In this document: in pieces, positions 46,130 to 55,849 of the stretch
Layout: every line of letters starts with the position of its first letter
How positions within the stretch are numbered: the stretch's first letter is position 1
Assembly: GCA_950295325.1 (NCBI GenBank)
Contig: OX485803.1
Location: forward strand, 37,711,554-37,775,553
DNA from: Polytrichum commune
Lineage: Eukaryota > Streptophyta > Polytrichopsida > Polytrichales > Polytrichaceae
Reading direction: 5' to 3'
Length of the DNA stretch: 64,000 bases
The notes under the pieces: generated by a model
What the model saw: the letters and a program-made list of their open reading frames with translations, nothing else
Told to the model about the DNA's origin: nothing
Databases searched by the model: none
Position numbers and translations under genes: made by a program

Positions 46130-47725
46130 ATGTCAGAGAATACGGACACTGGACCTGCAAAATGTTTGATTCCTCAAATGAGCACTGTGCTTGAAAAGGT
46201 CGAGCTTGAAAGGCATGTGGGAACGGTGCCCGATGTAATCCCTCAAGTTGACACTGCGGTCGATGTAGTCGGGCTCGAAACAAATACGGGGACGTCTAAA
46301 TCCGGAGCTATGATTCCTCCACTCAATACTGCTCTTGAAACGAATACGGGAACTGAACCCACGAGTTGGATTTGTCGGGTCCACGATGCGCTTTTGAGAG
46401 ATGATGCCAACGATTTCTCAGAAGTGGTGTGTTGGAAGGTACCTGATTTCATGAGGACCGGCAGGGATCACTTTGATCCCAAGACTTGGCGATTTGGGCT
46501 ACACCATCGTGCCCCTGATACTCTTCAAACTGATGGCACCGAACGCTTTAAAATCCAAGTAGCAAGAGCATTGAGTCTGACAGGAGACAGATGGGACGAG
46601 TTTTGCGAAGATGTAGTCGTAGAGGAGAAGAGCCATTGGGAAGCAGTGTATGGTCAAAGCCCTCATGCAAAATCGCACAGCATTGCGGATATAAGGTGCC
46701 TTCTGGCTTTGGATGCGCTTTTCCTGGTTATATGGATGCAAGGGAGGGGTGGAGGAATTGAGAGCTTGAGCCCGCCGTTGCAGAAAGTGATGGAAACCCA
46801 GGTGATGCGTGTGCATTTGAGAGACTTATGGTGGTCTGATTTCTATTTGGTTGAGAACCAGATCCCCATGGTGTTGTTGGAGAGAGTGGTCCGCATTCTG
46901 AGGACGCGGGGTTGCAAGTTCATTGAAGCATGGGAGCATAAACAATGGCAAGGACGGAATATTGGGAAATGTGTCGTTTGGGGTTATTTTGACAGGCCTG
47001 GGATTTCCCAGGCTGAACGTGATACCATTTTCAATCAAAGGATGGAGAAAAGGTTACAACTAGAAGGTGGTACGTTGGAAGCGGCCTCCCACATTCTGGA
47101 TAAGAGCTATCGCATCTTGTGTGGGGACTCACATGGACGCCATGATAAACATTATCAGAGTGTACCTTCAGCCACTTATTTGGAGGCATGTGGAGTGCGG
47201 ATAAAAGGCAAGGAGTTCACATGTTTTGAAGATATATCATTTGAAGGAGGTTGCTTATGGATTCCGTTCTTTTGTATATATGATGAGACCGAGAGATATC
47301 TCCACAATCTTGAGGTGCATGAACAATTGACATATGACCAATCGAAATGTTGTGCTAGAAGTTACATGACTCTTATGGAAAATCTCATGAAAACCACTAA
47401 GGACGTCGAACTTTTAGTAAAGTGGGGTGTTATAGAGGTAAATGTTGGCACGCATGATAATGTTTTAGTCATGTGGAAAACTATTTGCAGTCATATGACT
47501 GACCCCTCGGTGACGGAGGACTTTTCCTTGACATTGACAAAAGTGAATAAATATGTAGGGCAAAGAAGAAATAAGGTTCGGTTTGAATTTGTGAAGTTGT
47601 TTTGCTCAAGACCGTGGTTTGTGATATCTGTCATTGCAGCCACTCTTGTGACTATAGGGACACTAATTCAAACCTATGTAAATGTCATTGGTTCAAATGG
47701 GATGCAACCCCATTTCCCTCATTGA
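46130..47725 (+). CDS. DUF247 (PF03140) membrane protein, 531 residues
   Basis: The start is ATG 46130 (MSENTDTGPAK); the stop is TGA. The first 80 residues are a low-complexity leader with repeated ETNTGT-like phrases. The DUF247 body follows. It includes WRFGLHHRAPD for the usual GPYHH segment, DLWWSDFYLVENQIPMVLLE for the family signature DLLLLENQxPFFVL, ATYLEACGVRIKGKE, FEGGCLWIPFFCIYDETE, and LLVKWGVIEVNVGTHDNV. Near the C-terminus FVISVIAATLVTIGTLIQTY is one membrane segment, as is typical for the family. DUF247 proteins are plant proteins of mostly unknown role; some grass members act in self-incompatibility. No intron or break is seen within the domain. It lies alone between repeats, convergent with gene D. 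Confidence 0.88.
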   Translation: MSENTDTGPAKCLIPQMSTVLEKVELERHVGTVPDVIPQVDTAVDVVGLETNTGTSKSGAMIPPLNTALETNTGTEPTSWICRVHDALLRDDANDFSEVVCWKVPDFMRTGRDHFDPKTWRFGLHHRAPDTLQTDGTERFKIQVARALSLTGDRWDEFCEDVVVEEKSHWEAVYGQSPHAKSHSIADIRCLLALDALFLVIWMQGRGGGIESLSPPLQKVMETQVMRVHLRDLWWSDFYLVENQIPMVLLERVVRILRTRGCKFIEAWEHKQWQGRNIGKCVVWGYFDRPGISQAERDTIFNQRMEKRLQLEGGTLEAASHILDKSYRILCGDSHGRHDKHYQSVPSATYLEACGVRIKGKEFTCFEDISFEGGCLWIPFFCIYDETERYLHNLEVHEQLTYDQSKCCARSYMTLMENLMKTTKDVELLVKWGVIEVNVGTHDNVLVMWKTICSHMTDPSVTEDFSLTLTKVNKYVGQRRNKVRFEFVKLFCSRPWFVISVIAATLVTIGTLIQTYVNVIGSNGMQPHFPH

Positions 47726-49535
47726 TATAGGAGGCCCATTCATGCATCATGCCCGTAGAGAGAGTAAAAATATGGAATACATGTACTTATTATTTGTCAT
47801 ATTATTATTTGATAATTTATGTTTCTATTTCTAATTCTATTTTCATTTTAGTGAGGAAGTTTATCTTTAAACGTTTAGTAAATTTGTAGGGGAAGGGATT
47901 TTAATGCATCCATTTGATTTTGAATGTGTTGCAGATGGTATGACTTTTTGCATGGGTTTTGAATGTTAGTTTACGCATGTGACTAGGGAATAACCTCACT
48001 ATACACTAGAGTTTTATTGTGAATTGTGATCTTTGACTATAAAAGAAAGGAAAATTATATTGCAAACAAATATGTCCCCAATTGATTTAATTCTTGCAAC
48101 ATGCCCTAAGAGAGTCTAAATACTATAAATTACAATCTAATGCTTGCACTTATTATGTTTATTACTATTTTTGTTATTGTCATTGTCATTACTGTATTCT
48201 CATTTCAAAGTCACTTAGTAAAATGATTAGAGTTTGGTACCTTTTAATTGTGTAGTACATCCATTTGTTTTTGAATGTGTTGCACATGCACTCTTTGGAT
48301 GAGTTTTGAGTCTCTTTCTTCATTCATACAACTAGAGCATAGAACACGATATTAAACATTATGGGACTTTAGGGTAATTTTGGGACTTTTGTGATGTAAG
48401 TCGGGAACTCATTGAGAACCCATTGGGAGCTTATTGGGAACTCACAGGGAACATGCTGGGCAGAACACATGCGACACAAATACTGTTTGATTCCAATGGT
48501 TGTTTGCATTAGCCATTTGGGTATCCAATGACATGTAGCCACTGGGGACCTTAGTGATGGGTCCCCACTAAGTGCCATAATGGTGAGACTCATAATCATA
48601 AATAAATTGTCATACAATATGGGGCCATTCACGGTTAGGGTACTACTTTTGGCCGTCTAACGGAAAACGGATTTTTTTGGATAACTTCACATGCTTGGTA
48701 TGCTTAGATTTGTATTGTGAAGCATATTTTGGATCATACCTACATTTCATACTCCATATCGAGTACACTAACAAAGTTAATTTAGAAGGAATAGGGTCAT
48801 CTAAGATATCCTTTTGATTCCTTAAAGGACATTCAGGAGTGCTGTCTTAATTGTTCACCTTAAGATCAAGGAATGAAAAGGACAACAAGAATCAATCGGA
48901 ACGATCCCAAATTTTTTCCTCACACTCATCGTTCAAGTGTGTACCAATAGAACCAAATATGTATTGAATAGCAATTGCCCAACTTTACATGTGGCACCAA
49001 ACAAGTCCAAATATACATATAATCACGGCCACACGTAAAAGGAACGTCTAGTATTAGAATTGGACAAAAAAAATTATATGAATGGACACATGACACTTTT
49101 ACCAAGGTACCAAGATACATAACAGGAAATAATTGACCACCAATGCACACCTAAATAGCAAAAAAATGCCACTGATGTGGCCTAGGGTTTAGGGTTTAGG
49201 GTTTAGGGTGATTATTAAATAATAATAAAAATCTTTCTTGATAAAGCTTATGAACTATCTACTTATTTATGTAAAATTTATTGATCAAATAATAGTAAAT
49301 CATGATAAAAACCAAGATCAATGCGACAAAGTCCTGAAGTCCTGTGTCCCGAAAGTAGTACCCTGATTGTGAATGGCCCCATATGGGAATTGCACCCACA
49401 AATGTCCTTCAATGAAACACTGGATCTATGCTGGGAGATATGTAAATTTTTCATGTTGTGCTAAGTATAAAATCTTGCAAATTGGCTGATCTGGAAGTAC
49501 TCTACATTTGTACATTGGCATTCGTAAACTATAAA
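47726..49535. other. Intergenic DNA between DUF247 gene and gene D
   Basis: No gene was seen. An imperfect direct repeat (about 47820-47960 and 48185-48310) shares CATCCATTTG(A/T)TTTTGAATG and TGTTGCA. A TTTAGGG tract lies at 49183-49209. Confidence 0.5.
49183..49209 (+). repeat. Interstitial plant telomere-type repeat
   Basis: Three to four TTTAGGG units in tandem. This is the Arabidopsis-type telomere unit, here too short to be a chromosome end. Confidence 0.85.
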
Positions 49536-50466
49536 TTACTGATTGGCCAAGGACTCAAAGATGTTCTCCAAATGAGGCTTGATTTCTAAAGATTGTTCCC
49601 ACGTAACTTTCTCCATGAACACCAAGTCTGGGATCCTGCTCTCGATATATGCCAATTGTTGAGAATCAAACCCAATATTTTGTGCCACAAGCACCACCAT
49701 CTCAAGGTTGTATATGCGATCACTGAGCAACAGACACTCCATATATCTCTCTAGAGCAGTGGTCATGGTCGTTTGTAGTCTCATAAACTTACCCGTAACT
49801 TCATCAATCTCCGCAGCTAAGTAGTTAAACTCCTCATGAATTGTACGCTCTCCCATTGGGGGCTCCATCAGGCCTCTTTCCTCATCATGACGTTGTGCCA
49901 AATGACATGATTCCAACATCGCTGTGATTGGGAGGTTCTCCTCCCTATTGTCATAGACATGGTTCACCATTGCTTCTAAATGAGGATGGAGTAGGTCATC
50001 TAAATGAGGTAGGATTTCTTGAGTGGCTTCCCACATAGTGTTCTCTATCAAGTACAAATCTGGTACACGTTGTTCGAGGAACTCCACTTGTGGGATGGTG
50101 AGCCCTATATCAATAGTTGCATGAACCAATCTCCCAAGCATGTGTGCATCCATTCCAACCAAGCGGCATCCTTGATATCTATCTAGCGCAGTGGTCATAT
50201 TCGTTTGTAGTTGCATGAACCATTCCGTGCAGACATCAATTTCATTGGCTAAGTTGATAAACTCGTCGTCCATACTTCTCATTTCCATTGTAGGGTCTAA
50301 CGGGCGATCCGGATCAACTGTTTGCAATCTCCGGATCCACTCCCCAAATCCAGTTGGCCGGGGAGCTGGGGAGGGGGCGGGACGCCCATCCACGACTTCT
50401 TGATTTGTACGAACACATGTGATTAATGCAGCAACATATAAGGGCAGATTAACAGGGTCCACACAT
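49536..50466 (-). CDS. Gene D, exon 9 (3' terminal): duplicated ~105-residue module
   Basis: A 310-residue open exon starts at acceptor GTAGCTACAG and ends in a stop at 49536. It contains two similar modules: one from SMDDEFINLANEIDVCTEWF to LPHLDDLLHPH, and one from TIHEEFNYLAAEIDEVTGKF to KPHLENIFES. Shared features are TxMTTALxRYxxC, a hydrophobic VHATIDIG/VLVAQNIG stretch, RVPDLYLIENTMWE/RIPDLVFMEKVTWE and a predicted helical character. No known domain is recognised. Phase agrees with exon 8 through a GTACCC donor, so I assign it to gene D, but a separate gene is possible. Confidence 0.55.
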
Positions 50467-50931
50467 CTGTAGCTACTGTGGACGTGTTTAGGCAAGACAT
50501 ACATGCTTTATACATTGCGACCAGTCATGCCAGTGTTTGGGCAAGACACGTAGGTTCCATACATTGGGAGCTTCCGTGTGAAGTATTGTTGCAAGACAAA
50601 CAAGAACCATACATTGCGACCGGTCATCGAAGAGGTTGGGCAAGACAAATAGGTTCCATACATTGGGAGCTTCCGTGTGAAGTATTGTTGCAAGACAAAC
50701 AGGAACCATACATTGGGAGCAATCATGCACTTGCGATTGAAGGACAAATAAGTTCCATACATTGGGAGCATGGTTGACATCTGTACCGACTTGGCGGAAA
50801 ACAATGCATTGGGTAGTGGAAGTGTTTGGCCACCTTGTATATATCAAGTATTCCATTAACAACTGGGTACAATATGTATTCCCGCACACATTTGACACAT
50901 GATGGTTCAACTTCTAGCATATTTAGGGTAC
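50467..50931 (+). repeat. Intronic minisatellite, period about 100 bases
   Basis: The intron between exons 8 and 9 of gene D carries about three units built from GGTTCCATACATTGGGAGC, TTCCGTGTGAAGTATTGTTG and CAAGACAAACA blocks. Frames that appear across it are not supported as protein. Confidence 0.75.
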
Positions 50932-51386
50932 AAACGGAAGATTTGTCCATCACAGGGAAGGCTCCCCTTTAGGGCATCTAAGGTGAGGCTAACCATTGGC
51001 GGACCGGGTTGAGGGGGTGTGATGTTGGCAAGGTCAGCCAATCCAGCCTGCAATAGATGGACACCTCTTGAATTAGGGCCTCGTGACTCGATAAGAGCAA
51101 TTTGATGCTCGCGGGTAGCAAGGGGTCGCGGGGGGGTCATATTGACGTCAGCAACCTGCGCGTTCAAAACAATCGTTGGTACTGTGGTAGTGACGGGTTG
51201 TGGGTCATATGTTTTGCCAATGCTCGCCAATCCAGCACGCAACATTTGAACACCCCTTGAATTAGGGCCCCTTGATTCAATAAGAGAAATTTGGTACTCG
51301 CGTGTAGAGGTGGAGCGTACGATGGGCAACGTATCAGAAGGGGGTGCAGACTCTTCCACTGCGGGTTCCATGTTGAGATCAACACC
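50932..51386 (-). CDS. Gene D, exon 8: two 38-residue repeats
   Basis: 455 bases from acceptor CACCGTGCAG to donor GTACCC. It holds two copies of a short module, TREYQISLIESRGPNSRGVQ with MLRAGLAS, and TREHQIALIESRGPNSRGVH with LLQAGLAD, each followed by a Pro-rich spacer. The SRGPNSRGV core is identical. The function of this repeat is unknown to me; it may be a short interaction motif. Confidence 0.55.
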
Positions 51387-51634
51387 CTGCACGGTGACAA
51401 AGGGACAAGCAGGCTCTGATTTACTAATTTACATTTTTGTCGCCATACATACATATGATTTGCAACTGAGCCTGATTTTATGCCCCACACACACTGGTGC
51501 AGTTGAAGCACAATTCCATACACATTCACGAAAATTTATACAAATGAGCCTCAATTGGAAATGAAATGTGTGTTTGATATTACAATAACATGTACACAAT
51601 AACATTGTCAAAGTGTGAAATAACTTAAAATTAC

Positions 51635-51829
51635 CATAGGGGATCCATGAGTCCATTGCGAGTGGTGCAAGTGGTCTTCAGAGTGACAGGTCTTCACTGG
51701 TGGCATCTCCAATGTCTTGCTCGATTGTGAAATGTGTTTCACCGCGATTAGACTGCGTGAATGCCCCGATGTCGGGCAGACAAAAGCAGAGGGCGTGGAA
51801 CTGGAAGGTGTGTACCCAGCAGGAGGAAA
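51635..51829 (-). CDS. Gene D, exon 7: Ser/Pro-rich
   Basis: 195 bases (65 codons, both ends phase 0) from GGTATCTCCAG to donor GTAATT. It encodes FPPAGYTPSSSTPSAFVC and HSEDHLHHSQWTHGSPM. The exon has no start of its own. Its link to exon 6 needs one of two weak phase-0 donors there (CCC|GTAGAA or ATA|GTACCT), which makes this the least certain junction of gene D. Confidence 0.45.
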
Positions 51830-51940
51830 CTGGAGATACCATAAAATACAATGTTACATGCCATACAATACTACTTATTTATTTCCTACTTCTAGTGGAG
51901 CGAGTTCTAGAGGTTGCAACTCAAGGTCCATTGAACCTAC

Positions 51941-52744
51941 TTATTTAGGTACTATTTCCATTGGCTTGAGTTCTACGGGTTGCAACTCGGGTCCATTGAA
52001 CTTGTTGGATTGCATAACTGCCATCTTGACTGCATCGTTATGCGGTATAGGTTGTTGCCCAAATCTATGTCTGACCACAAAATCGCGTGTGTCAGACATT
52101 GGTGAGTAGTACAATGATTCAAAGAAAGGGAGGAGAACCTTCATCATGTCTGCGTCATGGACCTGCTTATTTGTGAACGAATTCGGAAATATACCACACT
52201 CGTCCGGATTGCAAACAAATTTGTAAGGGCAATCATCTACTAGAATGGTGTTTGACTCTGCAGCTGTAATCCTCCCAGAATCGAAAGATATAGGTGGCCA
52301 CCAAAACTTCCTGACCAAACTCTTCAAAAACAATGGAGCTGTTGGCTTCAAAGGGTTCGTCATGACATTGCCCCACATGTCCTTGAATGTGGCGCAATCC
52401 TCTTGGCCAAGTACTAAAGCTGGTTTTGGCAGCCCAGCAAATAGATACTCCACCACAAGGTCGACAGTTGATTTTTTCATGGATGACCATATGCAAAGAT
52501 GAAACATTGTGGACATCCGGTACCAAAACACCTTGTATCCCAATCTAGGGAGGACAACCTTGGGCCCTACCAAGGCAGGAAGTTTGTCCGCCGCACGATC
52601 GTGCATTACCCAAGTGGGGACAGTCCCCATATTGCTGTGACGGGGGGTACAGTGGCAAAATATGCCGTTTAAATCGAACACCACAATGAACCTCTTGGCG
52701 GGCAATGTAGCAGGCGCCTGCCGACAAGAATCCAATGTGAGCTT
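51941..52744 (-). CDS. Gene D, exon 6: FCP1/NIF-type HAD phosphatase-like domain
   Basis: 268 codons from acceptor AAATTTCAG to an in-frame TAA at 51941. The domain runs over nearly the whole exon: FIVVFDLNGIFCHCT (HAD motif I), VFWYRMSTMFHLCIWSSMKK (motif II region with WSS), GQEDCATFKDMWGN, PLFLKSLVRKFW (motif III Lys), and NTILVDDCPYKFVCNPDE (motif IV DD). Spacing matches PF03031 proteins, which dephosphorylate Ser in the Pol II CTD and other targets. The second motif-I Asp is Asn (DLNGI instead of DxDxT). Related plant proteins with DLNG are known to me, and phosphatase activity is doubtful. A duplicated ~65-base segment straddles the 3' end of the exon. The TAA could end the gene here if exons 7-9 are not used. 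Confidence 0.7.
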   Translation of the reverse strand, partial: KLTLDSCRQAPATLPAKRFIVVFDLNGIFCHCTPRHSNMGTVPTWVMHDRAADKLPALVGPKVVLPRLGYKVFWYRMSTMFHLCIWSSMKKSTVDLVVEYLFAGLPKPALVLGQEDCATFKDMWGNVMTNPLKPTAPLFLKSLVRKFWWPPISFDSGRITAAESNTILVDDCPYKFVCNPDECGIFPNSFTNKQVHDADMMKVLLPFFESLYYSPMSDTRDFVVRHRFGQQPIPHNDAVKMAVMQSNKFNGPELQPVELKPMEIVPK

Positions 52745-52809
52745 CTGAAATTTGCTAAAATGAACTAAACAAAGAATGACCTTGCAAATCTAGGCATGAT
52801 AGAACAGAC

Positions 52810-53133
52810 CATTAATGACTTGATTGTGCTGATTTGTAATCCATGTGTGGTATGCGAGACGTATGGGCGAACTCGAACGTGCATGGATTTATGGGCCCGG
52901 ACCAATACCTCGTAGTGTATCGGATTGAATTCCCATCGAGCAGAGTACCCTAAGGAAGGATCTTCAGGATACTTAGACATTAGTCTTTTAGCACACGCAA
53001 TTCCCATCTCCCTTGTGAATACGCGGATAGGCCTATTGACCTTTGGGTAGGTGTCATCGTAAACAAAGAGCTTATCATAGACAATGTGTTTTGGTATAGG
53101 CGCATCCACAGGCGTTATCGAGTGTTGTGGACC
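52810..53133 (-). CDS. Gene D, exon 5
   Basis: 324 bases, phase 0 at both ends, from acceptor GGGTTCAG to donor GTCTGT. It reads PIPKHIVYDKLFVYDDTYPK, REMGIACAKRLMSKYPEDPS and EFNPIHYEVLVRAHKSMHVR. No domain is recognised. It directly precedes the HAD-like exon and may form its N-terminal extension. Confidence 0.5.
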
Positions 53134-53240
53134 CTGAACCCAAAACTACGCGACGATAAATTAAAGAGAAGTGAAAACGTTGAAATAGGAATATGTAAAT
53201 CAAAACTAATAACCTTGAGTCCGGGATGGAGGAAACTTAC

Positions 53241-53888
53241 ATTAACATGACTAGGCACCACTTTGGCAAGAGCGGCACGCCGTTTGTCCTCATCTTGATT
53301 GTTGTGCATCGTCCGGAAATCGTGGACATCGGTGTTGTCAAATACGGGGTGGGGAGCCTTGTCGCCGCGTGGCCAACGTGTCAAATACCTCTTCACTGCT
53401 TGTGGGGCATTTTTAGTGGCTTCTGGACTGTGGCAGTCCAACGGGATGATATTGACGGCACTCGACGATGCCTGCACCTTCGGAGGAATCTCTGTATTAC
53501 CAACCACTACGGCGAGATTTGATACGTTGTCGACGACAACTAGTGTTGGCTGGACAGACTCCAGCTCGGAGGGCCTAAGTGGAGGCTCAGTACAATGTGC
53601 CACTGGGAGGACACAGTCCGTCCCACCAGTTGGTAAGATTTTCCTCCGCGGTGATCGTATTGGCGATAATGGACTATCACTCATAGTGATGATTGATGGC
53701 ACATCTTGACTGGGAGAGGGGTCTAAGTCTGTAGGTGGAGCACGCTTCTGCACCGTTGCTGTCGTTGCGTTTAGGGGACCCATAACGGGCGAGAGTGGCA
53801 TGGGATCGTCGTTGATAGTAGGTGACGTTCGAGGAGACAATGTTGCAGAGTGTGGTGGATCCACTTGTTCTGGGTTCTGCAAGGAAGC
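53241..53888 (-). CDS. Gene D, exon 4: Ser/Thr/Pro-rich linker
   Basis: 648 bases (216 codons, phase 0 at both ends), acceptor GCAATTCACAG, donor GTAAGT. It is a disordered-looking linker with many SP/TP sites (DSPLSPIRSPRRK, LSPRTSPT). It ends in a basic stretch, RYLTRWPRGDKAPHPVF, and RRAALAKVVPSHVN. The SP/TP dipeptides could be proline-directed kinase sites; that is inference. Confidence 0.55.
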
Positions 53889-54186
53889 CTGTGAATTGCA
53901 AGACATCATTAAAGACACCTGAATGCAAAATAGATACTACATGTCCAAGCCAAAAGATTATACTTTATTTATAATAAATTGTGGCACATATGGCCTCATC
54001 TTCCCACAAGGGATGAATTCTACACTATCCTATCTAAATGTATTGAAGAAATAGGCGTCCTAGTCGACAAGAGGCTTCAAGATGCCGCGCCGTCTCCGAC
54101 CTGGATCAAACATCCAGGTGGAGATTCAGTCACTTGAACAGGGTCAAAAAAAAGTAATTAAAATGAGACGGGGTTTGAATACTTAC

Positions 54187-55353
54187 ATTGGCCTCTTCGT
54201 CGTCGGGGGTGTCCTCGGTTGCAGGTTCAGCTTCCATTTGCGTGGCTCCATCCACGCGATCCACCTCCATTCCTTGGACGCCAACCTCCACTTGTGTGAT
54301 ATCCCTCTCGATCTCGGCAGCTCCGACGGCGACTTCCACTGTAGGGGCTGGTTGCGGCACCGGCTGAGGGGTCTGTTGCCGAGCAAAGCTCATTGCTTCT
54401 TGGAGCAAACCCGATAGCATGGTGGGCAGTGTTCTGTTCATGATGCCCACGATTTTCTCCTCCACCCACGTCTCTGTAATCGCGGGCTCTTGAGACCGTG
54501 TACTATGTCTCTTCGACTGCCGGTCTTTGTGCTTCCCTCGCTTGGAAGCCTTGGGTTTCGGTGGACTAGGGGGTGGGATATCTTCGCCGCTCTCATGGCG
54601 ATGTGGTGGCGACGGTGGTCCTGAGGTGGTTGGAAGATCGGGTGCGGGTGTGCCCACAACGTATTCGGTTGTGTTTTCTTCGACAGGGGCCTCGCGGTCG
54701 GCCTCTTCCCCTTCAGTAGGGTCTTCCGCTACGGCCTCATCAGGGTCCTCCTCGTGGACCTCCTCAATTTCCTCCTCCACGCCCTCGTGTTCGTCCCTGC
54801 CATCATCATCGTCATCGTGGGTGTCCGCCTGTTCAACCTCCTGATGTGGTTCCTCTAGCGGGTCATCCGCCAGCGAGGTGACATGATCAGGATCCTCAGC
54901 AAAGTCGAGCACCCTGGCCTGCAAAGGGGAAGGTGAATGACGAAAATCGTGCGGTCGCCTTTGTGACTGAATGGAATCGCTATCCGATTGCGATTCCAAC
55001 TGCTGCTCCTCCCCTCTGCTAGCAGCCTCGTCTGTATCCTGCTCGCTAGGCGCCTCTTTGTCGTCGTCGTCCTGTTCAGGCTCTTCGTAGTCGTCGCCCT
55101 CTGAGTCGTGTCTATCAATGTCCATGGCATCGATATCCACACCGGGTGAAGGATCTCGGGGGGCATCCTCCAACAACAGTGCTGGGGTTGCATGTTGTTG
55201 ACGATGAGGTTGCGAAGCTCTGCCGTGCGCAGCGTCATCCTCCTCTTCATCTTGGAAGTCTATTGCCCGAAGGGGACGAATGTGTTCAATCTTACCGGGC
55301 AGCGTGTGTAGAAAGCAAGAGTCCATATTCGAAAACACATGTTGGTCGTTCAT
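54187..55353 (-). CDS. Gene D, exon 3: end of methyltransferase-like fold, then acidic linker
   Basis: 1167 bases (389 codons, phase 0 at both ends), acceptor CATGTGGGCAG, donor GTAAGT. The first 35 residues, MNDQHVFSNMDSCFLHTLPG, align with the post-motif-I segment of A-C (RHILALESDPIIF, RAIMALEGDKELY), confirming the join to exon 2 across the copia element. The rest is very acidic (runs of D/E with EEEIEEVHEEDPDE), then KRGKHKDRQSKRHSTRSQEP as a possible nuclear localisation signal, and a Gln/Pro stretch near the end. Confidence 0.65.
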
Positions 55354-55402
55354 CTGCCCACATGAACAATATAAATGTTATGTAACTTGACCCATTTAAA
55401 AC

Positions 55403-55595
55403 TATTGGAAGGTAGTGTTAGGTTGCATTGGTGACATTGTCCCATATGGGTTGTCAAGGCTGGTCCTAACCTACACATATAAATAAAGGCATAAGGGGAG
55501 GAGCTAACTCACTCTCTCCATTGTATGCAATCCTTGTGTGTTGTGTTCTACCATTCTACGCTGATCTCTTTGCTTTCTCCTCTCATTTCCCAATA
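55403..55595 (+). repeat. Copia 5' LTR
   Basis: 193 bases with imperfect short inverted ends (TATTGG...CCAATA). It includes ACATATAAATAAAGGC as the likely TATA region. No difference from the 3' LTR was found by eye. Confidence 0.95.
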
Positions 55596-55609
55596 GGTTA
55601 TGGGCCCAC
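55596..55609 (+). other. Copia primer-binding site matching the anticodon arm of initiator tRNA-Met
   Basis: GGTTATGGGCCCAC follows the LTR directly. It is complementary to the anticodon stem-loop of plant initiator tRNA-Met (GUGGGCCCAUAACC), not to its 3' end. This is the half-tRNA priming mode known from Drosophila copia. The 14-base match is from memory of the tRNA sequence. Confidence 0.75.
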
Positions 55610-55849
55610 TTTGCTTTAGAGTTTAGAGATCAACTTAGGAGGAGGTAGGAGAGAGCCGGATCTGATCGGAGGCGATTTGGAGGTGTTTCAAGCTTTTGGT
55701 GGAGTTTTGGAGTTTTGGAGCACTTTTGGAGCGCCTTGGAGCATTCTTGGACACTTGGACCAGCGTGGAGGACACCTTAGGTTGAGGTTCATTGTATCTT
55801 GAGTGTTTATGTGAGATCGATTCGCATTTTGAGGGTTTGAGGTGATTAG

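Noticed and set aside
49183-49209. Chromosome end
   Set aside because: Only three to four TTTAGGG units, with genes on both sides.
50488-50953. Minus-strand frames in the ~100-base minisatellite as an extra exon of gene D
   Set aside because: The frames follow the repeat period and the flanking splice sites treat this stretch as an intron between exons 8 and 9.
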